Below are positions 14,559 through 21,461 of a stretch of 22,788 nucleotides of DNA, piece after piece. The stretch is from the NCBI GenBank assembly GCA_964384525.1, contig CAYLKO010000045.1:1-22788 (forward strand), read 5' to 3'. The DNA is from SHZI01 sp964384525 (GTDB taxonomy: Bacteria; Pseudomonadota; Gammaproteobacteria; Steroidobacterales; GCA-2729495). Each line of letters begins with the position of its first letter. Within the stretch, counting starts at the first letter, position 1. A program made the position numbers and the translations under genes. A model generated the notes under the pieces. It searched no databases. It saw nothing but the letters and a program-made list of their open reading frames with translations, and had not been told where the DNA came from.

Positions 14559-14812
14559 TGAAAAGTGAAAAACTCCGGCGTGGAGTCGGCACGACACGGC
14601 TGGCGCTCACCGGCAACGCTTTGGCGGCCGACGGGCACACGCTGGAGCACTCCATGGCTGCGACCGAATACACCACCGCCAGAGCGCGTCGGCTCCCCTC
14701 CCCTGCCACAACATCATTCCTCGCCGCGACCCCGCAGCGTCAACCCGATCAGCCGCGACACCACCAGCGCCAGGTACATCACGCCGGCGAACATCTCCAG
14801 GCTGGCCAGTGA
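14555..14812 (+). pseudogene. Truncated 5' part of a secreted-protein gene coupled to the receptor
   Basis: The ATG overlaps the receptor stop as ATGA (14555-14558), classic translational coupling. The product opens like an exported protein: MMKSEKLRRGVGTTRLALTG, then NALAADGHTLEHSMAATEYTTA, with a plausible signal-peptidase site at ALA-AD. From about codon 45 (near 14690) the frame runs into the antisense strand of the ion-channel gene (RRLPSPATTSFLAATPQ...) and loses any protein-like character. It looks like the head of a second operon gene cut off by a rearrangement that placed the channel gene here. The family is not recognisable from the ~40 residues left. Confidence 0.55.
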
Positions 14813-15451
14813 GCGGGCGTGCGCCGTGACGGGAAACACATCGCCGAGACCGGTGCTGGTGAACAGTGCGAAGCTCAAGAACAGCAGCTCGGTCCAGGTG
14901 CGCGGCGCATCGGAATCCACCGCAGCGGTGAAGGCCCCCGGCTGCAAGGCCTCGCACAACACGAACAGGTAGGTGAAGGCCCACACCAGCAGCGTGAAGG
15001 TGGCGCCGGCCGCGAACAGTTCGTCGCTGGTGGCGCGGCGGTCGTCCAGCATGTAGGCCATCAGGCAACCGGCGGCGTAGAAGTAGAATGCCGCCTCCAG
15101 CGCGGCCGACCACGGCAACATCGCCGGCATGTCAGCCGCCAGGTACAGCACGTTGAAGACCACTGCCGGTACGGCGAGGCAGGCGCTGATCCAGGCCAGG
15201 CCGGGCGTGCGATGGACCATCCACACGGTGAGGACGAGCACCAGCACGCTGAAAGCGCCGAACAACGCGCGGCCGTACGGCTGGTCCTCGATGAACGGGA
15301 ACAGCAGCAATCCGGCCAGTTGCACCAGAAGCAGGATGGCCGAGGGATGCCGGCGCACCAGCACCAGCCAGCGCAGGCGGGCAAAACGCGCAGCGGTGAC
15401 GACGGTTTCCCCGGGCGTTTTGATACGATCGTTTTTCGTGTTCACGTCCAT
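14714..15451 (-). CDS. Two-transmembrane-type (Ion_trans_2) ion channel protein with extra membrane helices
   Basis: This 245-residue inner-membrane protein has about six hydrophobic segments: ILLLVQLAGLLLFPFI, LFGAFSVLVLVLTVWMV, ISACLAVPAVVFNVLYLAA, AALEAAFYFYAAGCLMAYML, a FTLLVWAFTYLFVLCEALQ helix, and a C-terminal pore unit. The pore unit reads LLFLSFALFTSTGLGDVFPV followed by a helix ending LALVVSRLIGL, like the bacterial K+-channel pore domain (TVGYGD filter). Here the filter is STGLGD, with Leu in place of Tyr, which makes strict K+ selectivity uncertain. The start at 15451 (MDVNTKNDR) has no clear ribosome site; the short conserved motif lies 5 bp upstream. The gene is convergent with the truncated gene after the receptor. 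Confidence 0.75.
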   Translation of the reverse strand: MDVNTKNDRIKTPGETVVTAARFARLRWLVLVRRHPSAILLLVQLAGLLLFPFIEDQPYGRALFGAFSVLVLVLTVWMVHRTPGLAWISACLAVPAVVFNVLYLAADMPAMLPWSAALEAAFYFYAAGCLMAYMLDDRRATSDELFAAGATFTLLVWAFTYLFVLCEALQPGAFTAAVDSDAPRTWTELLFLSFALFTSTGLGDVFPVTAHARSLASLEMFAGVMYLALVVSRLIGLTLRGRGEE

Positions 15452-15455
15452 GCTC

Positions 15456-15477
15456 GGGTACAGGACCTTCAAACATA
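15456..15477 (-). repeat. Short conserved motif, copy 3, upstream of ion-channel gene
   Basis: On the minus strand this reads TATGTTTGAAGGTC then CTGTACCC, ending 5 bp before the channel start. It matches copies 1 and 2 at most positions. It abuts a solo arm of the dispersed repeat (15479-15499), so the motif and the repeat may be related. Confidence 0.55.
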
Positions 15478-15478
15478 C

Positions 15479-15499
15479 ACCTGCCTGCCACCGCGCGGG
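15479..15499 (+). repeat. Dispersed repeat, copy H (right arm only)
   Basis: ACCTGCCTGCCACCGCGCGG matches the terminal right arm of copy E. No other part of the element is present. Confidence 0.6.
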
Positions 15500-15614
15500 C
15501 CAGCACTCCGATCGACGCTGCCGGGAACCGACAACGGCGACAAGCCCTGCCAGCCGCTCACTATCAGCCATTGAGCATGATCAGGCATAGCTATATTTTT
15601 TAGCCGGAATGAGG

Positions 15615-15639
15615 TATCTGTGCACGGCACACAGAGATA
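15615..15639. promoter_or_regulatory. Operator-like palindrome upstream of the second receptor
   Basis: TATCT...AGATA flanks an inner GTGC-ACG-GCAC inverted repeat, 25 bases in all, ending 25 bp before the receptor start. A TATATT (15592-15597) just upstream with TTGAGC 15 bases earlier could be its promoter. The regulator is unknown and the site does not resemble the ModE boxes. Confidence 0.35.
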
Positions 15640-15664
15640 GCTGATCACACTGGGGGAAGGGTTG

Positions 15665-17953
15665 ATGATCAACGGAACCGTAGGCGGGGCAGCCGGCGTG
15701 CTTGTGTTTGGTTGGTGCGCGTTGGCGCTGGCGCAGGTACCAACTGTGCAGAGCCCGGACGACGAGCCGGAGCGCCGCCGGGTAAACAAGCTTGAAAAAG
15801 TGGGCCCACTGATGGACGAGATCGTGGTCAACGTACGGAAGCGGGAGGAGAGCCTCCAGGACGTGCCACTGTCCATCTCCGTCTTCAGTGATCAGTTCAT
15901 TGAAAATTCCGGAGCAACCAGCATCACGGACCTGGCTGCGTTCACGCCGAATCTGAGTTTCCGAAGGTCATCTGGTCGTGCCTTTGACCGTCCTGCCATC
16001 CGCGGGCAGGGGCCCATTGTGGGTGCACAAACCGTCGGGTTGTTCATCGACGGTGTCTACATTGCGGGGACCATTTCCTCGACTCCGATCGATAACCTGG
16101 AGCGTATAGAAGTAATCAAGGGTCCTCAGGCGGCCGCGTTCGGACGAGGCACGCTCGCAGGTGCCATCAACTTTGTTACCAAGACCCCGGACAACAACTG
16201 GGAAAGCAAGGTATCCACCACGCTCGCCGAACACGACGAGTATGAATTCCGGGCGTTCGTCAGTGGTCCGATCATCCAGGACAAGCTGGCATTCAATCTC
16301 GGCGCACGACACTTCCAGTTTGGTGGTGACTACACCAACATCGGGCCCGGCGGTGGCAGGATCGCAGACGAGCAAACCGACAGTATCGGTGGCGTACTGC
16401 ACTTCACGCCGACAGAAGCCCTCAGCGCCATATTGAGGCTTGACTATTTCGAGGATGACGATGGCCAGACCGCAGGTCACGTTGCGATTGACGGACCAGA
16501 CCTGAATTGCTTCCTCAGCACGCCCCGCGGCTACTACTGCGGCAAGATCCCGGGCTCCAAAACCGTCAATCTCGATCTGAACAACCGGAACGACTACGGG
16601 CAAAAGCGCGACACCTTCCGCAGCAATCTGGAGATCAACTGGGAGGTATTTGGCGGCTATACCGTCACGTCCTTGAGTGGCTACGCCGAAGAAAACCAGC
16701 ATGGCGTGACTGACGGTGACTCGAAAGCCAACAGAAACCCGGCCAGGGCAGGTCAATGGACCGAGGCTGAGGTCGACGTTGAGTACAAATCCACGGAGTT
16801 GCGCATCACCTCGCCGGCCGACTCCCCCATCCGCTGGCTTTCCGGCATTTATTTTTATGACCAGGACTCTTCCGATACCTTCACTTTTGCCACAGGCGCC
16901 CCGTCGGCGACTTCCGGGAAGGTCCGGAACCAGGCGGTCTTTGGCAGCCTGGAATTCGATCTCGGCAAGCAGTGGACAATGTCAGTCGAAGCGCGGTATG
17001 CGGAAGACAAGATAACAAGCATCACCGGCAGCGGCTTGGTGTTGAACGATACCTTTGACAGCTTCTCGCCCCGGGCGGCCGTATCGTGGCAACCGACCGA
17101 TGCCGGGAGCGTTTACTTCACTGTCGGCAAGGGCACCAAGCCCGGCGCCTTCAATGCCAACGTTCTCGGTGCCAATGTGCCGCCGGCCGAGCGGGAACGT
17201 CTGGGGGGGTTCATTGCTGTCGACGAAGAGGAAGCCTGGACCTACGAACTGGGTACGAAGTACAGCCTGGTGAAGCACAGGCTGGACCTGACTGCCGCTG
17301 TCTTCTTCATCGATTGGTCGGGCCAGCAACTCACAACGGCTGAGCCATTTACCAATACCAGCAATACTCTCGGATCATTGTCACTGATCAGGAACATTGG
17401 TCAGACAGACATAACCGGCTTCGAGCTGGGTGTGCTGGCCCAGGTGACCGATCAGGTTGACATCAATCTGACCTATGGTTACGCGAATGCGGAGATCCAA
17501 AAGGCCTGTGACGTGGAATATGGCGGCTTCGTTGGCGCAGATCCGGATCGCTGCGATCAGACGGCCTTTCCTGGCGGTGCCGATACGGCAGGCAATATAA
17601 CGCCGAACGCGCCGGAACATACGGCCTCACTTTCCGCTGCCTACACTCGCCCGGTTCGTGAGGACATCGATTTCTTCGCCAGAGGTGATGTGACCTACGA
17701 GTCAACCCGCTATGACCAGATATACAACCTGGCCGAGACGGGATCGAGCACCGTCGTCAATCTGCGAACCGGTGTGTCATGGGACAGCTGGCGGCTGACA
17801 CTGTGGGCCCGCAACCTGACGGATGACGACACCCCGGATTCCGTTGGCCGGTTTCTCGATTTTGATTCAAGCCCGTTGCGCCGAGACTTCACGGCCCACT
17901 ATCCGCGCCGTCGCCAGATCGGGGCCACCTTCGAGTACCTCTTTGGTGGCTGA
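15665..17953 (+). CDS. TonB-dependent receptor (second)
   Basis: This 762-residue outer-membrane receptor starts at ATG 15665 with a strong GGGGGAAGG site upstream. The signal peptide GTVGGAAGVLVFGWCALALA is cleaved before QVP. A TonB-box region DEIVVNVRKREESLQDVPLS precedes a canonical plug: ATSITDLAAFTPNLSFRR, FIDGVYIAG, LERIEVIKGPQAAAFGRGTL and AGAINFVTKTP. The barrel ends with RRQIGATFEYLFGG. This class (VTARKREE...QDVPISVSVF) is common in marine gammaproteobacteria and sphingomonads and is often assigned to siderophores, plant or sterol-type compounds or polysaccharide fragments, so the ligand is open. It is a different subfamily from the receptor at 12483-14558. No transport partner genes are adjacent. 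A dispersed repeat follows 17 bp after the stop and may act as terminator. Confidence 0.93.
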   Translation: MINGTVGGAAGVLVFGWCALALAQVPTVQSPDDEPERRRVNKLEKVGPLMDEIVVNVRKREESLQDVPLSISVFSDQFIENSGATSITDLAAFTPNLSFRRSSGRAFDRPAIRGQGPIVGAQTVGLFIDGVYIAGTISSTPIDNLERIEVIKGPQAAAFGRGTLAGAINFVTKTPDNNWESKVSTTLAEHDEYEFRAFVSGPIIQDKLAFNLGARHFQFGGDYTNIGPGGGRIADEQTDSIGGVLHFTPTEALSAILRLDYFEDDDGQTAGHVAIDGPDLNCFLSTPRGYYCGKIPGSKTVNLDLNNRNDYGQKRDTFRSNLEINWEVFGGYTVTSLSGYAEENQHGVTDGDSKANRNPARAGQWTEAEVDVEYKSTELRITSPADSPIRWLSGIYFYDQDSSDTFTFATGAPSATSGKVRNQAVFGSLEFDLGKQWTMSVEARYAEDKITSITGSGLVLNDTFDSFSPRAAVSWQPTDAGSVYFTVGKGTKPGAFNANVLGANVPPAERERLGGFIAVDEEEAWTYELGTKYSLVKHRLDLTAAVFFIDWSGQQLTTAEPFTNTSNTLGSLSLIRNIGQTDITGFELGVLAQVTDQVDINLTYGYANAEIQKACDVEYGGFVGADPDRCDQTAFPGGADTAGNITPNAPEHTASLSAAYTRPVREDIDFFARGDVTYESTRYDQIYNLAETGSSTVVNLRTGVSWDSWRLTLWARNLTDDDTPDSVGRFLDFDSSPLRRDFTAHYPRRRQIGATFEYLFGG

Positions 17954-17970
17954 AGGCCGCTCACTGCCAG

Positions 17971-18114
17971 AGCGCGGCGGCAGGCAGGTGGGATAGCGCG
18001 GGTCTCGAAGCCCAGCCGGGCAGGACTGCCCGGCGCCGGCTGAGTGAAGAGAGCGCAGGCCATGGATGGCCGAAGCGAACGTCCCGCGCTATCCCGCCTG
18101 CCTGCCACCGCGCG
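17971..18114 (+). repeat. Dispersed palindromic repeat, copy E (complete reference copy)
   Basis: This is the best complete copy, ~144 bp. The left arm GGCGGCAGGCAGGTGGGATA plus GCGCGGG is matched by the right arm CCCGCGCTATCCC plus GCCTGCCTGCCACC, about 30 bp with two mismatches. Inside are GTCTCGAAGCC, a strong hairpin GCCGGGCAG-GA-CTGCCCGGC, GAGTGAAGAGAGC, the palindrome GGCCATGGATGGCC and GAAGCGAACGTCCC. No open frame fits, so it is a non-coding element, MITE-like or a large REP/BIME-type structure. Confidence 0.85.
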
Positions 18115-18221
18115 GGAATCTGGGCCCAAGCTGGCCAGGCACAAAAGCAGCTGAAATCACAGGGATCACGGTATCGACCACAATTCCGGGGCAAGTCACA
18201 GTCCGCCAGTCGCTACCGCGG

Positions 18222-18255
18222 TTGACGCCCAATGACCTCAAAAACCATAATGGTT
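18222..18255 (+). promoter_or_regulatory. vapBC promoter and operator-like palindrome
   Basis: TTGACG (18222-18227) and CATAAT (18246-18251) are spaced by 18 bases as -35 and -10. A perfect palindrome AACCAT-A-ATGGTT (18243-18255) overlaps the -10, and TCCA-TAT-TGGA follows at once. Such palindromes are typical VapBC autoregulatory sites. The spacer upstream back to the repeat holds nothing recognisable. Confidence 0.45.
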
Positions 18256-18276
18256 CCATATTGGATGGAGCCGATC

Positions 18277-18522
18277 ATGCCCACCACGCTTACCCTCAAG
18301 AACATTCCCGACGCCGTCTACGAGCGGCTGAAGCAATCCGCCGAGGCAAACCGGCGCAGCATGAACAGCGAGGCGATCGTGCGCCTCGAGGCTGCGCTGC
18401 TGCCCACGCGCCTCACGCCTGTCGAGCGATTGGCCCAGATCCGCGCACTGCGCAGCACTTTGCCCAAGGGCAGGTTCCACCCGCACGACATCGACGCATT
18501 CAAGCGCCAGGGCCGCTCGTGA
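18277..18522 (+). CDS. vapB: VapB/FitA-type antitoxin
   Basis: This 81-residue antitoxin starts at ATG 18277, six bases after GGAG. The N-terminus TLTLKNIPDAVYERLKQSAE followed by NRRSMNSEAIVRLEAAL is a ribbon-helix-helix DNA-binding domain of the Arc/FitA type. The C-terminal tail (LRSTLPKGRFHPHDIDAFKRQGRS) is the expected toxin-binding segment. It would neutralise the PIN toxin encoded immediately downstream and, in complex, repress the promoter. The stop overlaps the toxin's GTG start by four bases (GTGA). Confidence 0.9.
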   Translation: MPTTLTLKNIPDAVYERLKQSAEANRRSMNSEAIVRLEAALLPTRLTPVERLAQIRALRSTLPKGRFHPHDIDAFKRQGRS

Positions 18523-18926
18523 TCGTGGTGGATTCCAACATCCTGGCGTACCTGTATCTCCCCGGACCGCTGACCGGCAAGACCGAAACGCTGCTGGCAC
18601 TGGATCCCGACTGGGCGGTCCCCGCACTCTGGCGCAGCGAGTTCCGCAATATCCTCGCCGGGTACATGCGGCGCGATGCGCTCGGCTTCGAAGACGCCTG
18701 CAGGCTTCAGCAGGATGCGGAAAGCCTGCTCGCGGGTTCGGAGTTCCAGGTGGACTCCCGGGCAGTGCTCGCGCTGGTCCGGGACAGCCGCTGTTCTGCC
18801 TACGATTGCGAGTTCGTGGCGCTGGCCATGCACCTGGACACCCGGCTCGTCACGATGGACAAGCAGCTCATCAAGGCATTTCCGAAACACGCGGTTGCGC
18901 TGACAACAGCTGTCGCACAAGCATGA
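18519..18926 (+). CDS. vapC: VapC-type PIN-domain ribonuclease toxin
   Basis: This 135-residue PIN-domain toxin is an Mg2+-dependent RNase; VapC toxins usually cut tRNA or rRNA. The four acidic active-site residues are present: Asp5 (VVDSNIL), Glu41 (WRSEFRN), Asp96 (SAYDCEFVALA) and Asp114 (LVTMDKQL). A longer frame opens far upstream at 18066, but it runs through the repeat and antisense of vapB, so the GTG at 18519 overlapping the vapB stop is chosen. A GTG start with coupled translation keeps toxin output low. A repeat copy follows 15 bp after the stop. Confidence 0.92.
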   Translation: MIVVDSNILAYLYLPGPLTGKTETLLALDPDWAVPALWRSEFRNILAGYMRRDALGFEDACRLQQDAESLLAGSEFQVDSRAVLALVRDSRCSAYDCEFVALAMHLDTRLVTMDKQLIKAFPKHAVALTTAVAQA

Positions 18927-18940
18927 TGTGCGCGCCAGAG

Positions 18941-19055
18941 CGCGGCGGCAGGCAGATGGGATAGCGCGGGTCTCGAAGCCCAGCCGGGCAGGATAGCCCG
19001 GCGCCGGCTGAGTGAAGTGAGCAAAGGCCATGGATGGCCGTAGCGAACGTCCCGC
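18941..19055 (+). repeat. Dispersed palindromic repeat, copy F (right arm missing)
   Basis: The left arm, core hairpin, GGCCATGGATGGCC palindrome and GTAGCGAACGTCCCGC block match copy E. The sequence then diverges exactly where the right arm should begin (CTGAAGCCCCCCGG). It lies between vapC and the convergent exporter genes. Confidence 0.8.
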
Positions 19056-19106
19056 TGAAGCCCCCCGGTCTGCGGCACGCCCCTCTGCAGTGAAAGCACT
19101 CCCGGA

Positions 19107-19892
19107 CTACTGGATCAATCGCCGCCGTATGAAGATCGTGGCTGCGACGTAGCCAACCACGGCGTAGGCAAGCAGCACCCCGATGTGCAGCCAGGGATCA
19201 ACGATCGCCTGCCCCGCCACCAGTGGCCGGATCAACGCGATGGCATGGGACAGGGGCAGCACGCTGACGATCACCTGGGCAGCTGCCGGCAGGGTCGCGA
19301 CCGGATAGAACACGCCACTGAAAATGAACATCGGCGTGATCAGCAGCGTCGTGTAGTAGTTGAAGAAGTCATAGCTGGGTGCAAAGGCGGCAACGACGAT
19401 CGCGGGTCCGGCAAAGCACAGGCCCACCAGAAAGAACACCGGGATGGCCGCCAGCGCCGTCCAGTGCTCGATCGCGCCGAGCACGGTGGCCACGGCGAGT
19501 ATCGGCAAGGTGTTCAACACCGACTTCGACGCACACCACAGCGTTTCACCGGCGACGATGTCATCCACCTGCAGCGGTGTCGCGAGGATGGCGTCATAGG
19601 TCTGCTGGTGGGTCATGCGGGTGAACACGGAAAACATGCCCTCGAAGGAGGCCACGTTCATGGCGGAAGCGGCGAGCAGCCCGGAAGCCAGAAAGGTGAA
19701 GTAGCTGATGCCCTCCACCTCGCCGATGAACTGGCCGAGACCAAAACCGAGACCCAGCAGGTAAATGACCGGTTCGCCAAAGGAGAAGGTCAGGCTGGGC
19801 CCGAGGAGCTTGCGCCACACGAGGGCATTGCGCAGCAGGATGGTGAAGGCGGAAGCCCGCGGACGTGGCAGGGCAAGATGCAAGGTTGTCAT
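19107..19892 (-). CDS. ABC-2 type exporter permease, NodJ-like
   Basis: This 261-residue inner-membrane permease has about six transmembrane helices, including LTFSFGEPVIYLLGLGFGLG, YFTFLASGLLAASAMNVASF, IPVFFLVGLCFAGPAIVVAA and a final VLLAYAVVGYVAATIFI ending in RRR. The EGMFSVFTRMTHQQTYDAIL segment is typical of the NodJ/ABC-2 family, which exports glycolipids, lipo-oligosaccharides or drugs. The gene follows the ATPase by 10 bp on the same strand and so is the second gene of an operon. The substrate cannot be inferred. NodIJ in rhizobia exports Nod factors, but homologues are widespread in other proteobacteria without nodulation. Confidence 0.9.
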   Translation of the reverse strand: MTTLHLALPRPRASAFTILLRNALVWRKLLGPSLTFSFGEPVIYLLGLGFGLGQFIGEVEGISYFTFLASGLLAASAMNVASFEGMFSVFTRMTHQQTYDAILATPLQVDDIVAGETLWCASKSVLNTLPILAVATVLGAIEHWTALAAIPVFFLVGLCFAGPAIVVAAFAPSYDFFNYYTTLLITPMFIFSGVFYPVATLPAAAQVIVSVLPLSHAIALIRPLVAGQAIVDPWLHIGVLLAYAVVGYVAATIFIRRRLIQ

Positions 19893-19902
19893 GGTCGTGT
19901 GC

Positions 19903-20817
19903 CTACTCCCTGAGTTCGTTGCCGGTGAGCTTCAGGAAAACATCCTCCAGATTCGCACCGCGATGGGTGTACTTGAGCCCGGGTGATTTTTCCAGCCGCT
20001 CCAGCACCGGCGCAAGCTCGCGCACATAGGCGTAGTGGGTCTCCCCCACCGTGAGCAGCCGCAGGCCCGGGATGCCATCCAGCACGCCATTCACGGCCGT
20101 GGCATTGCCCTGCAACTCGATGACATGGGGTTCTATGTGTTCCCGGATCAGCCCGGCGGGCGAGCCCTGGGTGACGATGCGTCCATGGTCGATCACCACC
20201 AGCTGATCGCAGAGGCGTTCTGCTTCGTCCATGTAGTGCGTGGTGAGCAGCAGGGTTTTGCCTGATGACTTCAACTGCCGCAGGCGGGTCCAGATGAGAT
20301 GCCGCACCTGTGGATCCAGCCCGGTCGTCGGCTCGTCCAGCATGATCAGCTCCGGATCGTTGATCAACGCCCGGGCAATCGACAGGCGACGCTGCATGCC
20401 GCCGGAGAGTTCCCGCGTGCGCGCGTTGCGACGGTCGGACAACTCGAGGTAATGCAGCAGCTCCTCGATGCGCCCGGCCACCGCTGCCGGCCGCAGACCG
20501 AAATAGCGGGCGTACATGCGCAGGTTCTCGACCACGGTGAAATCCGGATCCTGGTTGTCGGCCTGCGGAACCACGCCGATGCGGGCCCGAATCCGGCGGA
20601 TGGCCGACGGCACCGGCAGGCCGAGGACCGAGAGCGAGCCCGCCGTGAGTGGCGACTGGCCGAGAATCATGCGCAGCGTGGTCGTCTTGCCGGCACCGTT
20701 GGGACCCAGAAAGCCGAAGCAGCCGCCCCGCGGGATATCCAGGTCGATGCCGCGCACCGCCTCGATGGCTCCGAAATGTTTGGTCAGGCCCCGGGCCTCG
20801 ACGACCAGTTCAGACAT
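19903..20817 (-). CDS. ABC exporter ATP-binding protein, NodI-like
   Basis: This 304-residue cytosolic ATPase powers the adjacent permease. Walker A GPNGAGKTT is at residues 38-46, a Q-loop VVPQADNQDPDFTV is near 83, the signature is LSGGMQRRLSIARAL, Walker B is LIMLDEPTTGLDP, and the switch His is in LLLTTHYMDEAERL. The DNQDPDFTVVENL Q-loop and the C-terminal regulatory extension are typical of the NodI/DrrA group. The start at 20817 follows a GAGGAA ribosome site. The gene is divergent from the small coiled-coil gene at 20901, with an 83-bp intergenic space that must hold both promoters. The full-length protein shows intact catalytic motifs. Confidence 0.93.
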   Translation of the reverse strand: MSELVVEARGLTKHFGAIEAVRGIDLDIPRGGCFGFLGPNGAGKTTTLRMILGQSPLTAGSLSVLGLPVPSAIRRIRARIGVVPQADNQDPDFTVVENLRMYARYFGLRPAAVAGRIEELLHYLELSDRRNARTRELSGGMQRRLSIARALINDPELIMLDEPTTGLDPQVRHLIWTRLRQLKSSGKTLLLTTHYMDEAERLCDQLVVIDHGRIVTQGSPAGLIREHIEPHVIELQGNATAVNGVLDGIPGLRLLTVGETHYAYVRELAPVLERLEKSPGLKYTHRGANLEDVFLKLTGNELRE

Positions 20818-20900
20818 GTATTCCTCAAATGTGCGAGCGGGCCCACAGAAGTGCCCGGGTGGGGAGCCTACGTTATGTAGAGGCCGTGGGTAGTACTCTT

Positions 20901-21350
20901 ATGTCAAACGAATTGATGGTTGTTCTGGTCGCGGCCAGCATCGCGTCCCTCATGGGTGGCGCCCTGGTGGCCTGGCTGACGGTCGGCCAGCGGGTTCTTC
21001 CGGATCCTGAAGCCGAGGGTCGTCGCGAACTGCAACTCCTCGAACTGCAGGAATCGGTGGCCCGCAGTGCCCGGGCCTGCCACGCAGCGGAGGCCCAGGT
21101 CCAGGCCCGGCGCGCCGAGCTGGAAAAGGCCTTGAGCTACATCGGCACACTGGAAGACCAGGTGGCAGCTTACCTGCGTCGCTACGCCCAGGCCAAAAAT
21201 ACGCTCAAGGCCGAAATCCGGCAGAAGACCCGCCTCGGCATGGAACTGGCCGCAGCCATTGCCGAAGTCGGCGCTCTCAAGGGCCGGATCCAGGAACTGG
21301 AAATGGAACGGACTGCCATCACGGGCCCGGTGCGACGCCTGCGCGCCTGA
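20901..21350 (+). CDS. Small membrane-anchored coiled-coil protein, unknown function
   Basis: I do not recognise this family. The 149-residue product has one N-terminal transmembrane helix (MVVLVAASIASLMGGALVAWL), then a long charged alpha-helical region from about residue 36 with heptad-like Leu/Ala spacing (RRELQLLELQESVARSA, ELEKALSYIGTLEDQVAAYL, LAAAIAEVGALKGRIQELEM). Topology is probably a periplasmic or cytosolic rod anchored in the inner membrane. A GTG start at 20886 after AGAGG is an alternative to the ATG, which lacks a good ribosome site. It is divergent from the exporter operon and upstream of lon, without clear cotranscription with either, since a hairpin follows its stop. Confidence 0.65.
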   Translation: MSNELMVVLVAASIASLMGGALVAWLTVGQRVLPDPEAEGRRELQLLELQESVARSARACHAAEAQVQARRAELEKALSYIGTLEDQVAAYLRRYAQAKNTLKAEIRQKTRLGMELAAAIAEVGALKGRIQELEMERTAITGPVRRLRA

Positions 21351-21360
21351 GCCCTGCCAC

Positions 21361-21382
21361 CAGAGGCAGGTTTGCGCCTCTG
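21361..21382 (+). terminator. Hairpin after the coiled-coil gene
   Basis: CAGAGGC, eight bases, GCCTCTG gives a 7-bp stem starting 10 bp after the stop. There is no clear T run afterwards, so termination efficiency is uncertain. Confidence 0.4.
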
Positions 21383-21387
21383 CATCA

Positions 21388-21414
21388 TTGAATTTCCATC
21401 CGGTGGCCTCATGT
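21388..21414 (+). promoter_or_regulatory. Candidate heat-shock (sigma-32) promoter of lon
   Basis: TTGAAT, 13 bases, CCTCATGT is close to the sigma-32 pattern (CTTGAAA, 13-14 bases, CCCCATNT). It lies 48 bp before the lon start. lon is a classic heat-shock gene, which supports the reading; the match itself is imperfect. Confidence 0.4.
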
Positions 21415-21461
21415 CATCAGCTGACCCGTGTCCGGGATTCTCCTGGAGAGTGAAGGTGAGC

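Noticed and set aside
18066..18518. Apparent N-terminal extension fused to the PIN toxin
   Set aside because: The extension reads through repeat E and an off-frame of vapB. The GTG overlapping the vapB stop explains the toxin better.
3065..19055. CRISPR array from the recurring repeats
   Set aside because: Repeats are ~145 bp, irregularly spaced by kilobases and in both orientations, and no cas genes are present.
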